NCBI GenBank assembly: GCA_002428015.1 | Contig: DIZW01000111.1 | Location: forward strand, 1 to 64,000 | DNA from: Oxalobacteraceae bacterium UBA6018 | GTDB lineage: Bacteria > Pseudomonadota > Gammaproteobacteria > Burkholderiales > Burkholderiaceae_D | Direction of reading: 5' to 3' | DNA length: 64,000 nt | Notes under the pieces: model-generated | Database searches by the model: none | What the model saw: only the letters and a program-made list of their open reading frames with translations | What the model was told of the DNA's origin: nothing | Part shown: one piece after another, positions 51,856-60,405 of the stretch | How the letters are laid out: every line of letters begins with the position of its first letter | Numbering within the stretch: position 1 is the first letter of the stretch | Program-made: the position numbers and the translations under genes

Positions 51856-51874
51856 TATTCCTAAAACGTATAGG

Positions 51875-52828
51875 TCAGGCCGAGGCCGGGTAGCGCAGCG
51901 AAGCCACTTCCCGCAAGGTCGCCAGCATGGCTTCGGCGCCGGGCGAAAGCTGGTGCCCGCGCCGAGTGATGATGCCGTACACGTCCATGCGAATGCCCAA
52001 CTCGTAGGGGAGAACGGCCAACAGCCCGCTGTCGATATACGGTTGCATCAATTCGCGTGGCATGGCCACGACCATGTCGCTTTTTGCCAACAAATTAGCA
52101 ATGACAGGCAAAGCCAGGGTCTCGACCGTCTCGACGGGGGGCTCCAATCCTTTGGACAGGAACAGCGCGGTGAGGCGGTCGCGCAGGATGCTGCCGTTGG
52201 GCGGCAGTATCCAGCTCTGGCGGGACAACTCGGCGAGGGTGAGGCCGTGATGGTTGAGCAAGGGATGGCCGGCGCGCGCGATCAGGCTGTGCGGCTCGTC
52301 CGTCACCGGCTCGAAATGCAGTTCATTGGCGGCATCGGTGGTGAGGATGCGGCCGATCACCATGTCCAGCTCGCCGCCGCGCAGATGCTCGATCAACAGC
52401 TTGCTGGTGTCGACGGTGATCGACACATGCACGCGTGCGTGGCGGGTTTTCAGCAAATTCACCGCTTCCGGCACCAGCACGGTGGAAGGCGTGAGCACGC
52501 TGCCGACGTCGACCCGCCCGCGCAGGCCGGACAGCAACTCCATGACCTCCTGGTGGGCGGCGTCCATCTCGGCCAGCGCGGCCCCGGCACGGCGAATCAG
52601 CACCGCCCCGTACCAGGTCGGCGCCACCCCGCGCGGCAGGCGGTCGAACAGCTGGACGCCCAACACGTGCTCAAGTTCGCCCAGCAGCTTGGACGCTGCC
52701 GGCTGGGTCAGGTTGGCTGCTTGCGCAGCGTGCATGATCGAGCCATGCCGTCCAAGTTCGACCAGCAGCACCAGATGGCGCGTCTTCAAGTGCGAACGGA
52801 CGAAACGGTCAGAGCGTGGGTCGGTCAT
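51875..52828 (-). CDS. LysR-family regulator (GbpR-like)
   Basis: A 317-residue LysR regulator: HTH LKTRHLVLLVELGRHGSIMHAAQ and NLTQPAASKLLGELE, then the co-inducer domain (GRVDVGSVLTPSTVLVPEAV, ELDMVIGRIL). It resembles GbpR-type regulators linked with galactose-binding proteins and galactose dehydrogenases. It lies between the receptor operon and the lactonase gene and is the only regulator in the galactan locus. Confidence 0.87.
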   Translation of the reverse strand: MTDPRSDRFVRSHLKTRHLVLLVELGRHGSIMHAAQAANLTQPAASKLLGELEHVLGVQLFDRLPRGVAPTWYGAVLIRRAGAALAEMDAAHQEVMELLSGLRGRVDVGSVLTPSTVLVPEAVNLLKTRHARVHVSITVDTSKLLIEHLRGGELDMVIGRILTTDAANELHFEPVTDEPHSLIARAGHPLLNHHGLTLAELSRQSWILPPNGSILRDRLTALFLSKGLEPPVETVETLALPVIANLLAKSDMVVAMPRELMQPYIDSGLLAVLPYELGIRMDVYGIITRRGHQLSPGAEAMLATLREVASLRYPASA

Positions 52829-52887
52829 GCTTGCCGCTTCTTTGAATCTGGTAAAAAAATCATGATAGGTGGCAACTCTTTAAGTGG

Positions 52888-53727
52888 TCAACCGGCATAG
52901 CTGAAAACGTCGTCATCGAACAACGTATCGGGAATGCCGGTGGCCCGGTGTGTCAAAAAAGATACAACGCCGTCCGTGCCGGCCGCCAGCAGCTCGGCAA
53001 GGCCGGCGCCGCCGAAAGCCGGTGCGCGGCAGTCGATCTCGAAGCTGTCCTTCAGTATGCCGGCCGGACTATAGCGCGCCAGCCGGCCGCTCTGGGCGTT
53101 CCACAGGCAACCCTCGGTGTCGAGCACCGAGGAATGCGGCACGGCGCCGGCCGGCAGCATGGCGAACGGGCGGATGTCCGACACGGTAGCCTGGTCGGCG
53201 TCGTAGTCGCACTGCAGGATGCGGTGTTGGGCGGCGTCGGCGAAATACATGCGCGCCCCGTCGGCCGAAAAGCAGATGCTGGCCGCCTGCGCCACCACCG
53301 GCAGCGCCAGGCGGCGCAGTCCATGCGCGAGCGAGTACTGGTAGAAGCTGCCGATCTTGCAGCGCGGGGCGTCGGTGCCGGTGCCGAACACCAGGTTGCC
53401 GCGGCGGTCAGTGCAGCCGTCGCTGATGCCGGTGCGCGGCTCGGCCGGATCGACCGCCACCAGCGCCTGCATCCGCAGCGGCCGGTGCGCGCGCGCCGGG
53501 TCGAGGGCGGCCAGGCACAGGCGCTTGGGCAGGCCGAGCAGCAGCCGCCCGGAACGGCAGGGCACCAGCACGGTCGCGCGGTCGGGCAGCTTGCTGGTCT
53601 GGATTTGCCGGTTGGCCGCGGCGAGCGCATGCAGGGTCGGCGCGCCCACACCGGCCCAGCGCCAGCACGCCTGGTTCGAATCCCAGCGCAGCGCCCGGCC
53701 GGCGTGGCTGGTCACACGGGCCAACAT
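52888..53727 (-). CDS. SMP-30/gluconolactonase-family, probable galactonolactonase
   Basis: A 279-residue beta-propeller protein of the SMP-30 family: SDGCTDRRGNLVFGT, SICFSADGARMYFADA and PHSSVLDTEGCLWNAQSGRL carry the metal ligands seen in gluconolactonases. It should open D-galactono-lactone to D-galactonate, between the dehydrogenase and DgoD. Seven bases from the GH35 gene stop. Confidence 0.83.
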   Translation of the reverse strand: MLARVTSHAGRALRWDSNQACWRWAGVGAPTLHALAAANRQIQTSKLPDRATVLVPCRSGRLLLGLPKRLCLAALDPARAHRPLRMQALVAVDPAEPRTGISDGCTDRRGNLVFGTGTDAPRCKIGSFYQYSLAHGLRRLALPVVAQAASICFSADGARMYFADAAQHRILQCDYDADQATVSDIRPFAMLPAGAVPHSSVLDTEGCLWNAQSGRLARYSPAGILKDSFEIDCRAPAFGGAGLAELLAAGTDGVVSFLTHRATGIPDTLFDDDVFSYAG

Positions 53728-53734
53728 GGTCCGC

Positions 53735-56176
53735 CTACGGGCGCAGCGAGAGCCGGTACACCGGCGTCACGCGCACATGGCGCACCTCGGCCAGCTGGGA
53801 GCGCGCGCCGAAGTCAGGACGCCCTTCCTTGGGCAGGTAGATCGGCGCGTCGGAGCGCAGCGGCAGCACCGACAGGGTCAGCGGCGCCTCGCCTGCCTTG
53901 CCCATCGAATACTGCCAGCCATAGCCGCTGTAGTACCAGTCATCGAGCATGCGCGTGCCCGAGAACAGGCGTCCGATGTCGCCCACGAAGTCCAGCTCCA
54001 GCAGCGCATCGTCCAGGCCCTTCAGCTCGGCCTTGGGCACCTCGATGCGCCAGGCCGCGGCGGCCTTGAAGGCTTCCGGAATCGGCTGCACCGCCGCGTG
54101 GGTGTTGCTGGCGATGGCGATCGGCGGCGCCGTGCGCGCCGGGCGGACCGGGGTGACGGTGACCTGCACCTCGTGCGCCGGCAGCTGGGCGTCGAAGCGC
54201 TGGAACACGCCGTCGGCCGAACTGCGCAGCGGCGCGCCGGCCTTCGGCGCGTTCTTCAAGGCCGGGAACAGCGCGACGCTGAAATCGGGTTTGCCGGTGG
54301 CGCGCAGCTGCACGCCGCCGTCCTCGAACCAGGTCTGCTGGGCCGACAGCACCAGGCGGCGCTGGCCGGCCACCTGGCCCACGCTCAGGTGGGTGGCCTG
54401 CTCGGGCGTCAGCACCAGCACGCTGACCGGGCGGGCCTGGGCGCGGCGGATCGTCAGCGCGACGCCGGTGCCGGGGGTGATCCCGTCGACCACGACCTCG
54501 TTGCCGCTGTGCGCGATGTGGCCATGCGCGGCCGACAGCGACGCCAGGGCATCGGCGTTAAAGCCCAGCTCCACCGGCACGCCGGCGCTGGCGCTGAAGA
54601 CGTAGACGACGCCGTCCTTGCCGTTATCGAGGCGCACCAAGGGCTGCGCGGTGGCGTAGCGCAGGCGGGTGCCGTCCAGGTCGAAGTTGACCGGCCAGAT
54701 GAAATAGCTGTCCGGCGCGATATCGACCGGCTGGCGCGGGAACGTCACCGTCTCGGTGGCCAGCTTGACGTCGAAGCGCACCTGGCGCTGGGCCGGCATC
54801 GCATACTGGCGCACGTGGTTGTTCACGAACAGGAAGCCGGCGTCGCCCAGGCTGCGCACCGAGACGCGCGGCGTGTACAAGTCGTTCTGGTCGGCCGGCG
54901 CCACGTCGGGTTTGCGCACCACCATCGGCGCCATGCGCTCGCCGAAGTCGTGCATGAGCAGGTGGAAGGGGCGCAGGCGCTCGAGCACCGGGCGCTGCTG
55001 GCCGTCCGGGCCCAGCGGCGCCTGGAAGTCGTAATTGATCATCGGGGTATCGTTGTACCCTCCCGACAGGGTCGACTCCTCCATGCTGGCCGGGCCGAAG
55101 GGATTGCGCCCGCCGTGGAACATGTAATAGCCGATCAGGTTCACGCCCGAGCCCAGCTGCACCGGCAGCATCGACGCGATATCGTCGGGCGTGACGACGG
55201 TGCGGCGGCGGTACATGAACGGCAGGCCGGCGCCGTACTCCGCGCCCAGGAACGGCGTAGTACCGATGTCGGTTTCGGCCGTGCCCTTGTGGGTGGCGCG
55301 GGTCTGCGCGCCCAGGTCGCCGCTGACCCGGCTGTCGAAGCGGAACGCGTAGGTCTCCTTGGGCGGCAGCTCCTTGGTGCTGGTGGCCCACGGCTCGTCG
55401 GGATAGCCGCCGAACACCGGCGTCACTTCGCCAGACGGATACACGGTCTGGTCCCAGCCGGTCACGGTGTACAGCGGCACGTCCAGGCCGGCCTTGAGCG
55501 CCAGCTTCTTGAGCGTCAGGATGTGGCCCGCGCCCTCCCCCGGTCCGTTCAGGTTGTATTCGTTCTCGACCTGGATGCCGATCACGTGGCCGCCATCCTT
55601 CCACAGCTGGCCCTTCAACTGCTGGCCGATCTGCTGGTACAGGCGCTCCACGTAGCCCAGGTACTGCGGATCGTCCATGCGGGTCGGCATGGCGTTGACC
55701 ACCCAGTCCGGGAAGCCGCCGTAGCGCACTTCCGCGTGCACCCAGGGACCGACGCGCACCAGCACGTCCAGGCCGGCCTTGCTGGCCGCCTGCACGAAGC
55801 GGCGCAGGTCGCGGTTGCCCTTCCAGTTGAACTTACCCTCCTCCGGCTCGTGATGGCTCCACATCACGTAGGTGGAGACGATGTCGACGCCGGCCGCCTT
55901 CATCTTGCGCAGCTCCGCATCCCATTGATTGGCGGGGCTGCGGCTGTAATGGAATTCGCCCATCACCGGCATCCACGGCTTGCCGTTGCGGGTCAGGTAC
56001 TGGCTGTTGACACCCAGGCGCTCGCCGGACGGCGAAATCGCGGTGCCCATGTGCAGCTGGTTCTCCAGCGGCTTGGGGGCGGCCTTGCTGGCGTCGATGT
56101 GGAGCACGGTCTGTGCGCCGGCTGCGGCGGCCAGCAGGCTCGCGAGCAGCGGCAGGCGCCTGATCAATTGATGCAT
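53735..56176 (-). CDS. Secreted GH35 beta-galactosidase
   Basis: An 813-residue protein with a signal peptide from the Met at 56176 (MHQLIRRLPLLASLLAAAAG). GH35 catalytic features: PVMGEFHYSRSPANQWDAEL, RVGPWVHAEVRYGGFPDW, acid/base Glu in IGIQVENEYN, nucleophile Glu probably in FLGAEYGAG. It also has long C-terminal beta domains. It removes galactose from galacto-oligosaccharides. The frame upstream of 56176 is a repeat-derived Arg/Thr/His tract and not coding. Confidence 0.9.
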   Translation of the reverse strand: MHQLIRRLPLLASLLAAAAGAQTVLHIDASKAAPKPLENQLHMGTAISPSGERLGVNSQYLTRNGKPWMPVMGEFHYSRSPANQWDAELRKMKAAGVDIVSTYVMWSHHEPEEGKFNWKGNRDLRRFVQAASKAGLDVLVRVGPWVHAEVRYGGFPDWVVNAMPTRMDDPQYLGYVERLYQQIGQQLKGQLWKDGGHVIGIQVENEYNLNGPGEGAGHILTLKKLALKAGLDVPLYTVTGWDQTVYPSGEVTPVFGGYPDEPWATSTKELPPKETYAFRFDSRVSGDLGAQTRATHKGTAETDIGTTPFLGAEYGAGLPFMYRRRTVVTPDDIASMLPVQLGSGVNLIGYYMFHGGRNPFGPASMEESTLSGGYNDTPMINYDFQAPLGPDGQQRPVLERLRPFHLLMHDFGERMAPMVVRKPDVAPADQNDLYTPRVSVRSLGDAGFLFVNNHVRQYAMPAQRQVRFDVKLATETVTFPRQPVDIAPDSYFIWPVNFDLDGTRLRYATAQPLVRLDNGKDGVVYVFSASAGVPVELGFNADALASLSAAHGHIAHSGNEVVVDGITPGTGVALTIRRAQARPVSVLVLTPEQATHLSVGQVAGQRRLVLSAQQTWFEDGGVQLRATGKPDFSVALFPALKNAPKAGAPLRSSADGVFQRFDAQLPAHEVQVTVTPVRPARTAPPIAIASNTHAAVQPIPEAFKAAAAWRIEVPKAELKGLDDALLELDFVGDIGRLFSGTRMLDDWYYSGYGWQYSMGKAGEAPLTLSVLPLRSDAPIYLPKEGRPDFGARSQLAEVRHVRVTPVYRLSLRP

Positions 56177-56224
56177 TGGGTCTCCTGTTTGACGATCTTT
56201 ATAGATTTTATGGTGCTGCGCTTT

Positions 56225-56345
56225 TGTGCAGTGCGTAGTGCGTGGTACGTGGTGCGCGCCGCGCGGCTGCGTCGGCGTGGTGCGTGCTGCGTAGTGCGTG
56301 CTGCGTAGTTCGTGATGCGTAGTTCGTGGTGCGTGGCGCGGCATG
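56225..56345. repeat. Degenerate GTGCGTAG-type tandem repeat tract
   Basis: About 120 bases between the GH35 start and the dgoD stop consist of variants of gtgcgtagt and gtgcgtggt, interrupted by gcgcgccgcgcggctgcgtc. The tract contains many tgcgta and ttcgtg steps, with a period near 7-15 bases. It shows as a Thr-His-Arg-rich shadow in translation. Function unknown, probably a slippage-prone spacer. Confidence 0.6.
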
Positions 56346-56409
56346 CGCCGCCGCGGTGGTGCACGCCAACGCCGGGCTTGTCCCGTCCGGCGCTGGCGCT
56401 AGGCCATGC

Positions 56410-57558
56410 TTACCACTCGGCGACGCTGCCGTCCGCGTAGCGCCAGGTCGGGTTACGCCAGTCCGGCGCGTCCTTGCTCGCCGCGATGACGCGCTCCTCG
56501 TCGATGACCACGCCCAGGCCAGGCTTGGGCAGCGGCTTGATGTAACCCTGGTCGAGCGCGAAGTCTTCCTTGTTGAGCACATAGTCGAGCAGCTCGCCGC
56601 CCTTGTTGTAGTGGATGCCCATGCTCTGCTCCTGGATCACCGCGTTATAGGACACGAAGTCCACCGCCAGGCAGGATGCCAGCGCGACCGGGCCGAGCGG
56701 GCAATGGGGCGCCAGCGCGATATCGTAGGCCTCGGCCATCGCGGCGATCTTGACGCACTCCGTAATGCCGCCGGCATGCGACAGGTCGGGCTGGATGATC
56801 GCCAGGCCGCCTTTTTGGAACACGTGCTTGAACTCGAAGCGCGAGTACATGCGCTCGCCGGCGGCCAGCGGAATCGAGGTCTGCTCCGCCAGGCGCGGGT
56901 AGTATTCGTACTGCTCGGCCAGCACCGGCTCCTCCACGAACAGCGGGCGATACTGCTCCAGCTCGCGCAGCAGCACCTTGGCCATTGGCGCGGCCACGCG
57001 GCCGTGGAAGTCGATGCCGAATTCGATGTCGTTACCGAAGGCCTCGCGGATTTCAGCGATGCGCCCGACGGCCGCATCGACCGACTTGGCGTTATCGAGC
57101 AGGCCCAGCTCCTCGGTGCCGTTCATCTTGAAGGTATCGAAGCCGGCCTCGCGCAGCTTGCGGATACCGGCGATCACATCGCTCGGACGGTCGCCGCCGA
57201 CCCAGCTGTAGGTCTTCATCTTGTCGCGCACCAGGCCGCCCAGCAGCTCATAGACCGGCTTGCCCATCACTTTGCCCTTGATATCCCACAGGGCCTGGTC
57301 GATGCCGGCGATCGCGCTCATCAGGATCGCCCCGCCGCGGTAGAAACCGGCGCGGTACATGGTGCTCCACAAATCGTTGATGCGGGCCGGATCCTGGCCG
57401 ACCAGGTAATCCGACATCTCATGCACCGCTGCCTCAACCGTACGGGCACGGCCTTCGATGACCGGCTCACCCCAGCCCACGACGCCCTCGTCGGTCTCGA
57501 TTTTCAGCAGCATCCAACGCGGTGGAACTCGGAAGGTGGTCAGTTTGGTGATTTTCAT
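56410..57558 (-). CDS. dgoD: D-galactonate dehydratase
   Basis: A 382-residue enolase-superfamily enzyme very like DgoD: MKITKLTTFRVPPRWMLLKI at the start, metal ligands in GIDFHGRV, FVEEPVL and LAAGERMYSR, the His in DLSHAGGITECVKI and the C-terminal NPTWRYADGSVAEW. It dehydrates D-galactonate to 2-keto-3-deoxygalactonate for DgoK. First gene in its direction, divergent from the galactanase genes. Confidence 0.95.
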   Translation of the reverse strand: MKITKLTTFRVPPRWMLLKIETDEGVVGWGEPVIEGRARTVEAAVHEMSDYLVGQDPARINDLWSTMYRAGFYRGGAILMSAIAGIDQALWDIKGKVMGKPVYELLGGLVRDKMKTYSWVGGDRPSDVIAGIRKLREAGFDTFKMNGTEELGLLDNAKSVDAAVGRIAEIREAFGNDIEFGIDFHGRVAAPMAKVLLRELEQYRPLFVEEPVLAEQYEYYPRLAEQTSIPLAAGERMYSRFEFKHVFQKGGLAIIQPDLSHAGGITECVKIAAMAEAYDIALAPHCPLGPVALASCLAVDFVSYNAVIQEQSMGIHYNKGGELLDYVLNKEDFALDQGYIKPLPKPGLGVVIDEERVIAASKDAPDWRNPTWRYADGSVAEW

Positions 57559-57752
57559 GTTGATCTTAGTCTCGGCTCGGAAGAGGAGTGGTTGTGAGGG
57601 TGAGGCTAGTCTAAAACGAAACAGGTAGATCAGAAATATGAATAATTAGTCTTTAAGCATACGAATATCACATATCAATCTAGAACTTGATCGTTGCTCT
57701 GTCCATGCAAGGACATTCTCCTCCTCTCCCATTTCGTGCGCCGCACGCGCCG

Positions 57753-57856
57753 ATGTCCACGATGGGGCCGGAGGCGACATTCGGACACGGACTCGGCTGG
57801 TGCAATGTCCACGATGGGGCCGGAGGCGACATTCGGACACGGACTCGGCTGGTGCA
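57753..57856 (+). repeat. Two exact 52-bp tandem repeats
   Basis: The unit begins atgtccacgatggggccgga and is repeated at 57753-57804 and 57805-57856 without a mismatch. A core like ggggccggaggcgacat recurs inverted at 57860-57894 and as a variant at 57934-57968. Confidence 0.85.
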
Positions 57857-57859
57857 ATG

Positions 57860-57968
57860 GATGAGCTCGTGTCCGGATGTCGCCTCCGCCCCCATTATTG
57901 TTTTGCTCATTGACGGCTTGCCCGAATCAAAACGGGGTCGGAGACGACAAGCGGACACGAACTCATCC
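57860..57968. repeat. Inverted repeat pair of the same family
   Basis: gatgagctcgtgtccg (57860-57875) pairs with cggacacgaactcatc (57952-57967) in 15 of 16 positions. Each arm adjoins a ggggcggaggcgacat-type core, in opposite orientation. Together they form a large potential stem-loop and a REP-like pair; a diverged copy is at 13693-13721. Confidence 0.65.
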
Positions 57969-58140
57969 ATCGATGGCTGGCGCCGGACGACTTCCCAGTC
58001 ATTCCCGCAACCTTGCCTTCAATCTATAACTTGATTGACGCTCTGTATATGAAGCTGGAATTAGTGGCAAGAAAAGGAAATATGCACAATGAACTGGCAA
58101 TAAAACCTAAAAAATAGTCCAATCATTGGAGACAAAGACC

Positions 58141-59142
58141 ATGCATTTCTCACGTTTCAGCAAATCCCTGAAGGCGGTGCTATTGGCTGCCGGATTGTTC
58201 AGCGCGGGGGCAAGCCAGGCCGCCATCACCTTCGCCAACGGGGCCGACGTCGGCTGGGTCAGCCAGGAGGAGGCTTCCGGCTACAGCTTCTACAACGCCT
58301 CGGGCGTCAAGACCGACCCGTTTGTGCTTTTGAAGAACAAGCAGATCAACGCGATCCGCCTGCGGGTCTGGGTCAATCCGAGCGGCGGCTGGTGCGACGG
58401 CAAGGACGTGCTGTACAAGGCGCAGCGCGCGGCGGCCCAAGGCCAGCGCATCATGATCGACTTCCACTACAGCGATACCTGGGCCGATCCCGGCCACCAG
58501 ACCAAGCCGGCTGCATGGAGCCAGCACACCATCAGCCAGCTGTACAGCGACGTGTACGCGCATACGACCGGCATCCTCAATTACCTGAAGTCGAACGGCA
58601 TCAACGTCGAGTGGGTACAGGTCGGCAATGAGATCAATGGCGGGATGCTGTGGCCCGAGGGCTCGACCTCGAACCTGTCGCAGCTGGCCGGCCTGATCAA
58701 CAGCGGCTACAACGGCGTCAAGGCGGTGTACCCGTCGGCGCAGGTAATCGTGCACCTGGCCAACGGTTACCAGGGCGCGGCCGTGCAAACCTTCTTCGAC
58801 AACCTGCGCAACGCCGGCGGCAAGTTCGACGTGATCGGCTTGTCGCACTATCCGCCGCCGAGCGACTGGGTCAATTACAACAACATGGTCGCCAACACCA
58901 TGAACAACGTCACCGCGCGCTACGGCAAGCCGGTGATGATCACGGAGGTGGGCATGGACTGGCAGCAGGCCAGCACCGCCAACCAGATGATGACGGACTT
59001 GCTGTCGAAGGTGAAATGGCTGGGCGACAAGGGCCTGGGCGTGTTCTGGTGGGAGCCGCAGGCTTACCCCGGCTGGCAGGGCTACACCTTGGGCGCGCTC
59101 GACGGCAGTGGCAAGTTCACGATCGCGATCGATCCTTTCTGA
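58141..59142 (+). CDS. Secreted GH53 endo-beta-1,4-galactanase, copy 1
   Basis: A 333-residue GH53 enzyme. The ATG at 58141 is preceded by ggagacaaagacc and begins a signal peptide (MHFSRFSKSLKAVLLAAGLF). Catalytic acid/base Glu in QVGNEINGGMLWPEG and nucleophile Glu in MITEVGMDW; WWEPQAYPGW near the end is typical. It cuts beta-1,4-galactan (type I arabinogalactan side chains) outside the cell. Divergent from dgoD, followed by a second copy. Confidence 0.93.
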   Translation: MHFSRFSKSLKAVLLAAGLFSAGASQAAITFANGADVGWVSQEEASGYSFYNASGVKTDPFVLLKNKQINAIRLRVWVNPSGGWCDGKDVLYKAQRAAAQGQRIMIDFHYSDTWADPGHQTKPAAWSQHTISQLYSDVYAHTTGILNYLKSNGINVEWVQVGNEINGGMLWPEGSTSNLSQLAGLINSGYNGVKAVYPSAQVIVHLANGYQGAAVQTFFDNLRNAGGKFDVIGLSHYPPPSDWVNYNNMVANTMNNVTARYGKPVMITEVGMDWQQASTANQMMTDLLSKVKWLGDKGLGVFWWEPQAYPGWQGYTLGALDGSGKFTIAIDPF

Positions 59143-59312
59143 CCTCGGACGCGGGCACGCGCCCTGCCGCAGTACGGGCGCGCGCGCCCTCACCTCATCG
59201 CCTTGATGCCGCCTGCCCTCCCGCGCAGACGGCGGGCCCGTGCACGCCCATCGGCAGGCTCAACGGGCCAAGCGCGGCGGGAGAACCTTCATCACAACAG
59301 AGGAGACACCAC

Positions 59313-60314
59313 ATGAAATTTCAGCCAGTTACCAGGTATGTAAAGGCAGTCTTGTTGGCCGGCGGCGTATTGAGCGCGGCGGCGGGCCAGGCCGCGATCA
59401 CCTTCGCCAATGGTTCGGATGTCGGCTGGGTCACGCAGGAGGAGGCGTCCGGTTACAAGTTCTACGATCACAGCGCGGTCCAGACCGATCCCTTCGTGCT
59501 GCTGAAGAACCAGCACATCAACGCGATCCGCCTGCGCGTCTGGGTCAATCCGGCCGGCGGCTGGAACGGCGCGGCGGACGTGCTGGCCAAGGCCCAGCGC
59601 GCGGCGGCCCAGGGCCAGCGCATCATGATCGACTTCCACTACAGCGACAGCTGGGCCGACCCGGGCAAGCAAAACAAGCCGGCGGCCTGGGCCCAGGACA
59701 GCCTGACCCAGTTGTATTCGGACGTGTACACCCACACCCAGACCACCCTCAACTACCTCAAGAGCAATGGCGTGATGGTCGACTGGGTGCAGGTGGGCAA
59801 TGAGATCAATGGCGGCATGCTGTGGCCCGAGGGCAGCACCACGCATTTCGACCAGCTGGCGCAGATGATCAACCAGGGCTACGACGCGACCAAGTCGGTG
59901 TATCCGAACGCGCAAGTGGTGGTGCACCTGGCGAACGGCTACAAGAACGCCGACTTCCGCTGGTTTTTCGACAACCTGCGCAACAACGGCGGCAAGTGGG
60001 ATGTGATCGGCATGTCGCACTACCCGCCCGTGAACAACTGGAGCTCGTACAACAAGCAGATCGCCACCAACATGAGCGACATGGTGGCGCGCTACGGCAA
60101 ACCAGTGGTGGTGGCGGAGGTGGGCATGGACTACAGCCAGGCGCGCACGGCGAACAAGATGTTGTCCGACCTGATCAGCAAGACCAAGGCATTGGGCGAC
60201 AACGGGCAGGGCGTGTTCTATTGGGAGCCGGAAGCGTATCCGGGCTGGCAGGGATATAAGCTCGGTGCGCTGGGCAGCAACGGCCAGTTCACCACGGCGA
60301 TGGACGCGTTCTAA
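59313..60314 (+). CDS. Secreted GH53 endo-beta-1,4-galactanase, copy 2
   Basis: A 333-residue paralogue of the previous gene, same length and layout: signal peptide, ITFANGSDVGWVTQEEASGY, Glu in QVGNEINGGMLWPEG, Glu in VVAEVGMDY and FYWEPEAYPGW. Start at 59313 after aggaga. A 170-base spacer separates the copies. Differences in loop residues (WCDGK against WNGAA) suggest divergence in subsite preference, which is inference. Confidence 0.93.
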   Translation: MKFQPVTRYVKAVLLAGGVLSAAAGQAAITFANGSDVGWVTQEEASGYKFYDHSAVQTDPFVLLKNQHINAIRLRVWVNPAGGWNGAADVLAKAQRAAAQGQRIMIDFHYSDSWADPGKQNKPAAWAQDSLTQLYSDVYTHTQTTLNYLKSNGVMVDWVQVGNEINGGMLWPEGSTTHFDQLAQMINQGYDATKSVYPNAQVVVHLANGYKNADFRWFFDNLRNNGGKWDVIGMSHYPPVNNWSSYNKQIATNMSDMVARYGKPVVVAEVGMDYSQARTANKMLSDLISKTKALGDNGQGVFYWEPEAYPGWQGYKLGALGSNGQFTTAMDAF

Positions 60315-60350
60315 AAAAAAGCGCCGGATCGCATCGCTGCGATCCGGCGC
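60312..60350 (-). terminator. Strong terminator between convergent genes
   Basis: gcgccggatcgca (60321-60333) and tgcgatccggcgc (60338-60350) are perfect 13-base arms with a 4-base loop. A run of A on the left gives a T-tract for leftward transcripts of the lipoprotein gene. It probably also stops the galactanase transcript. Confidence 0.85.
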
Positions 60351-60405
60351 CTGCGTGCGGGTCAATGACGGCCGCGCACGCGTTCAGGCATTCACTGCCG
60401 ATGGA

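Larger units (their letters stand above)
57559..58140. other. Divergent intergenic region with a repeat cluster
   Basis: It holds AT-rich sequences on both sides (promoters presumed, 57600-57690 and 58040-58125) and the repeats at 57753-57968. No gene is supported; frames of 60-115 codons here are created by the repeats. Confidence 0.5.

Noticed and set aside
48252..51893. A 1213-codon rightward open frame
   Set aside because: It is antisense to the TonB receptor and dgoK, shows His/Gly/Arg/Val-rich shadow composition and has no domain pattern. The leftward genes carry clear family motifs.
53357..56308. A 983-codon rightward open frame
   Set aside because: Shadow of the GH35 gene on the other strand, caused by high GC.
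57753..57968. Possible CRISPR array
   Set aside because: Two adjacent identical units without unique spacers, plus inverted relatives and no cas genes. A tandem repeat with REP-like relatives fits better.
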